DNA of 38,315 bases from the NCBI RefSeq assembly GCF_000485595.1, contig NW_014577631.1, positions 154,568 through 192,882 of the forward strand, in the 5' to 3' direction. Positions 36,358-38,315 of the stretch are shown here, in pieces. A program made the translations under genes and the position numbers. Each line of letters begins with the position of its first letter. Within the stretch, counting starts at the first letter, position 1. The notes beneath the pieces were generated by a model. The model saw only the letters and a program-made list of their open reading frames with translations, ran no database searches and was not told the DNA's origin. Source of the stretch: Priapulus caudatus (taxonomy: Eukaryota > Priapulida > Priapulimorpha > Priapulimorphida > Priapulidae).

Positions 36358-37710
36358 TAAAGTGTGCTGTAGCCTATAACTGATCTGCCTAACACGCGAA
36401 CCACCTACTGGTCGCACGTAGGTCGTACGTTGCGATGAAGGCACAAACACGCGCAGACACATGCACGCACAAAAGCAGGTTTATCCTACTAGCAAGCTTC
36501 GACCCGCTACTGTTGTGGAATGAATCAGCATGTGACAAAGTCGTGCAACAACGTTACGTTTCTTTGGAATTAAGACACTCAAACCTAATCGGCTACAGAC
36601 GACGCAAGAGGAAAGGAGGAAATGGAAAGGACACGGCAATCTAACCAAAGTACCAGAGAGCAGATTGTTAATATACACATGTATACATTTGCAAATCAGC
36701 TAAACCTTTTGAGGAAAAGGTTCACTGTATAGCCTGCTTGCTGACGACATGCCAAAATTGTTCCTATCATGCATCCACCAGCGGCGAGTTAAATATACTC
36801 AGAGAAACGACACATATTTCCTATGGTGCGCTCAATCAGACCTACCAAAAATACTATGAGCACTACCGCACCAGCAATTCCTAAGCTAGTGAGCTCATCC
36901 CACATGCTTCACCGACCACATATTGCCCTATATTTAGTAGCTGCATCATCTCCTTCACACAGCCCACACCATCAATATACATGTGAGTGTGAGAGGGGGG
37001 CACAGTGCTACAGCTATACGCAAATGTCATAATAATTTCGGTTTTGCACACTATCTTTAGTTATTAGGTCACGGAAGAGGGAACACTTCAAGCGTGAAAA
37101 CACCACTGGCGAGGCGCACACAATAGGATTTTGACTGAGTGACTATGCAAACTGAGCATTGTTAATGTGTCAATAATAGTGTTTTACTTAACCCTGGATG
37201 CCCTGGATCATGCGCTGCCCGCAACAGGGTCACACGTTTCAAGTTCCTGCTGGAAACGTTACTGTCTGACCACTACTTGGTCAAAATTGACGTATTATCC
37301 AGGAGTACACGTGACAATTTTGGACCCATATCATATTAAACTCATGCCACCCAAAAGAAATGAAGTGAAACAAAGCTCGAAGTTCTAATTACAAAATACG
37401 TGTCAGATGTATGAATCACCTGCTTGCATAATTTTGAGTCTTTTGACTCTAAATTCACATTTCTGTGGCACGTATCCTTGGGTTTAATCTTATTATTTTA
37501 ACCTACAGACATTCCAGTTCCACAGTGCACCTAACTCGAACAAAAGGGCATCTGATTCTGTGTAGTAAATACGGTGCATATCTCACACTATCGCAAGAAA
37601 GTCCAAAATTCGCCAAGAAATGGCGGTGGACATTTAAACGAGTAATCAAAATTCGAATCGGGCATGTTTTGGTGAATATAGCCAATTACGAAGGTTCTAA
37701 AGCATGTTAG

Positions 37711-38315
37711 TGCTACTCTAGACAGTTGCTGTTACTCAAGCAATAATGGTAAGCATCACAGGGCGTCAACTGACAAGTGAAGTGACGCTCAAAAAATAGG
37801 AAAATAGGAATTTCAGATGTGAAAAAATAGGAGGAAAATAGGAATTTTGGTGATAAAATATATGTTAAATAAGAATATTTGTTGCGTTAGATGGCCGCCC
37901 AACACCCCTACAGCCATCACAATCCACCACAAATGGTTTTATTAATATACATATTTGGAGTTACATCACATGTGAACAATATTTTGAGGTTTTAATGAGA
38001 AATGCATGTTAAAATTGATAAGCAGTTTATACATGCATAAGCACCCATACATGTAGACTACTCCAAAATAGTATGATGTACATGATACATGGGCAAATCC
38101 GGCTTTTTGAAAAAGGGGGGGGGTCCAGTAAGAAATAAAGGGGACTTTTATAAAAAGGTGCCGAAGGCAGCTTATGGGACGTGTCTAAGGCACGTTGCCG
38201 CTTAGGGAGGGGGGGGGTTGGGGGGCCCCCCCCCAAGAAAATTTTTAAAAATTGGGTCACCTGAAATGTAAATTCCTGCATTCTGAGAAGGATACATACA
38301 ATTCTGGATCCAGAA
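37711..38315. repeat. Right-edge low-complexity and repeat ends
   Basis: AAAATAGGAAAATAGGAA-type repeats at about 37788-37850; a G/C homopolymer-rich segment at 38115-38235 like those near 113-172 and 28030-28050. CAGGGCGTCAACTGAC at 37758 may be another transposon end. No gene is seen. Confidence 0.4.

Overview
This is a eukaryotic, animal nuclear window, most likely from an invertebrate. Three conserved animal genes are split into many short exons with GT..AG introns, and the introns and flanks are packed with DNA-transposon remnants, foldback repeats, microsatellites and minisatellites. I cannot name the species. A family of repeats beginning TTTTTAGCTCA followed by (GTCC)n-like tracts resembles, from memory, repeats common in marine invertebrates.

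Layout. (1) About 1-5507, minus strand: a phospholipase B-like gene of the PLBD2/Lama type. Seven exons are recognisable and the 3' end runs off the left edge. Exons 1 and 4-7 are intact with matching phases, but exons 2 and 3 carry in-frame stops and frame changes. (2) 5508-6146: a short head-to-head intergenic region. (3) 6147-22060, plus strand: a complete PHF12 (Pf1) orthologue. I reconstruct 18 coding exons totalling 2733 nt (910 codons plus stop), every junction phase agreeing. It has PHD finger 1, a Sin3/MRG15-contact segment, PHD finger 2 and a C-terminal FHA domain. (4) 22061-26591: convergent 3' flanks without a recognisable gene. (5) 26592-32243, minus strand: the C-terminal 191 residues of a PP1 catalytic subunit in four exons; its 5' exons are not seen and probably lie past the right edge. 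(6) 32244-38315: probably a PP1 intron or upstream DNA, repeats only.

The three genes are housekeeping regulators or hydrolases with no evident shared pathway: a lysosomal Ntn-hydrolase, a chromatin corepressor subunit and a Ser/Thr phosphatase. The rest is mobile DNA. Three hAT-like elements have perfect 8-bp target duplications (3831-5195, 7712-8788, 16438-16613). Two further hAT-like elements have matched ends only, and one of these holds a decayed transposase fragment. There is a PIF/Harbinger-like MITE with a TAA duplication, a 1-kb foldback, several smaller hairpins, and telomere-like TTAGGG tracts, three of the four lying inside foldback structures.

I found no CRISPR array, tRNA, rRNA, operon or clearly new biological system. 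The points most worth checking are the broken PLBD2 exons beside otherwise clean genes, the recurring TTAGGG tracts in foldbacks, and the nested, datable transposon insertions.
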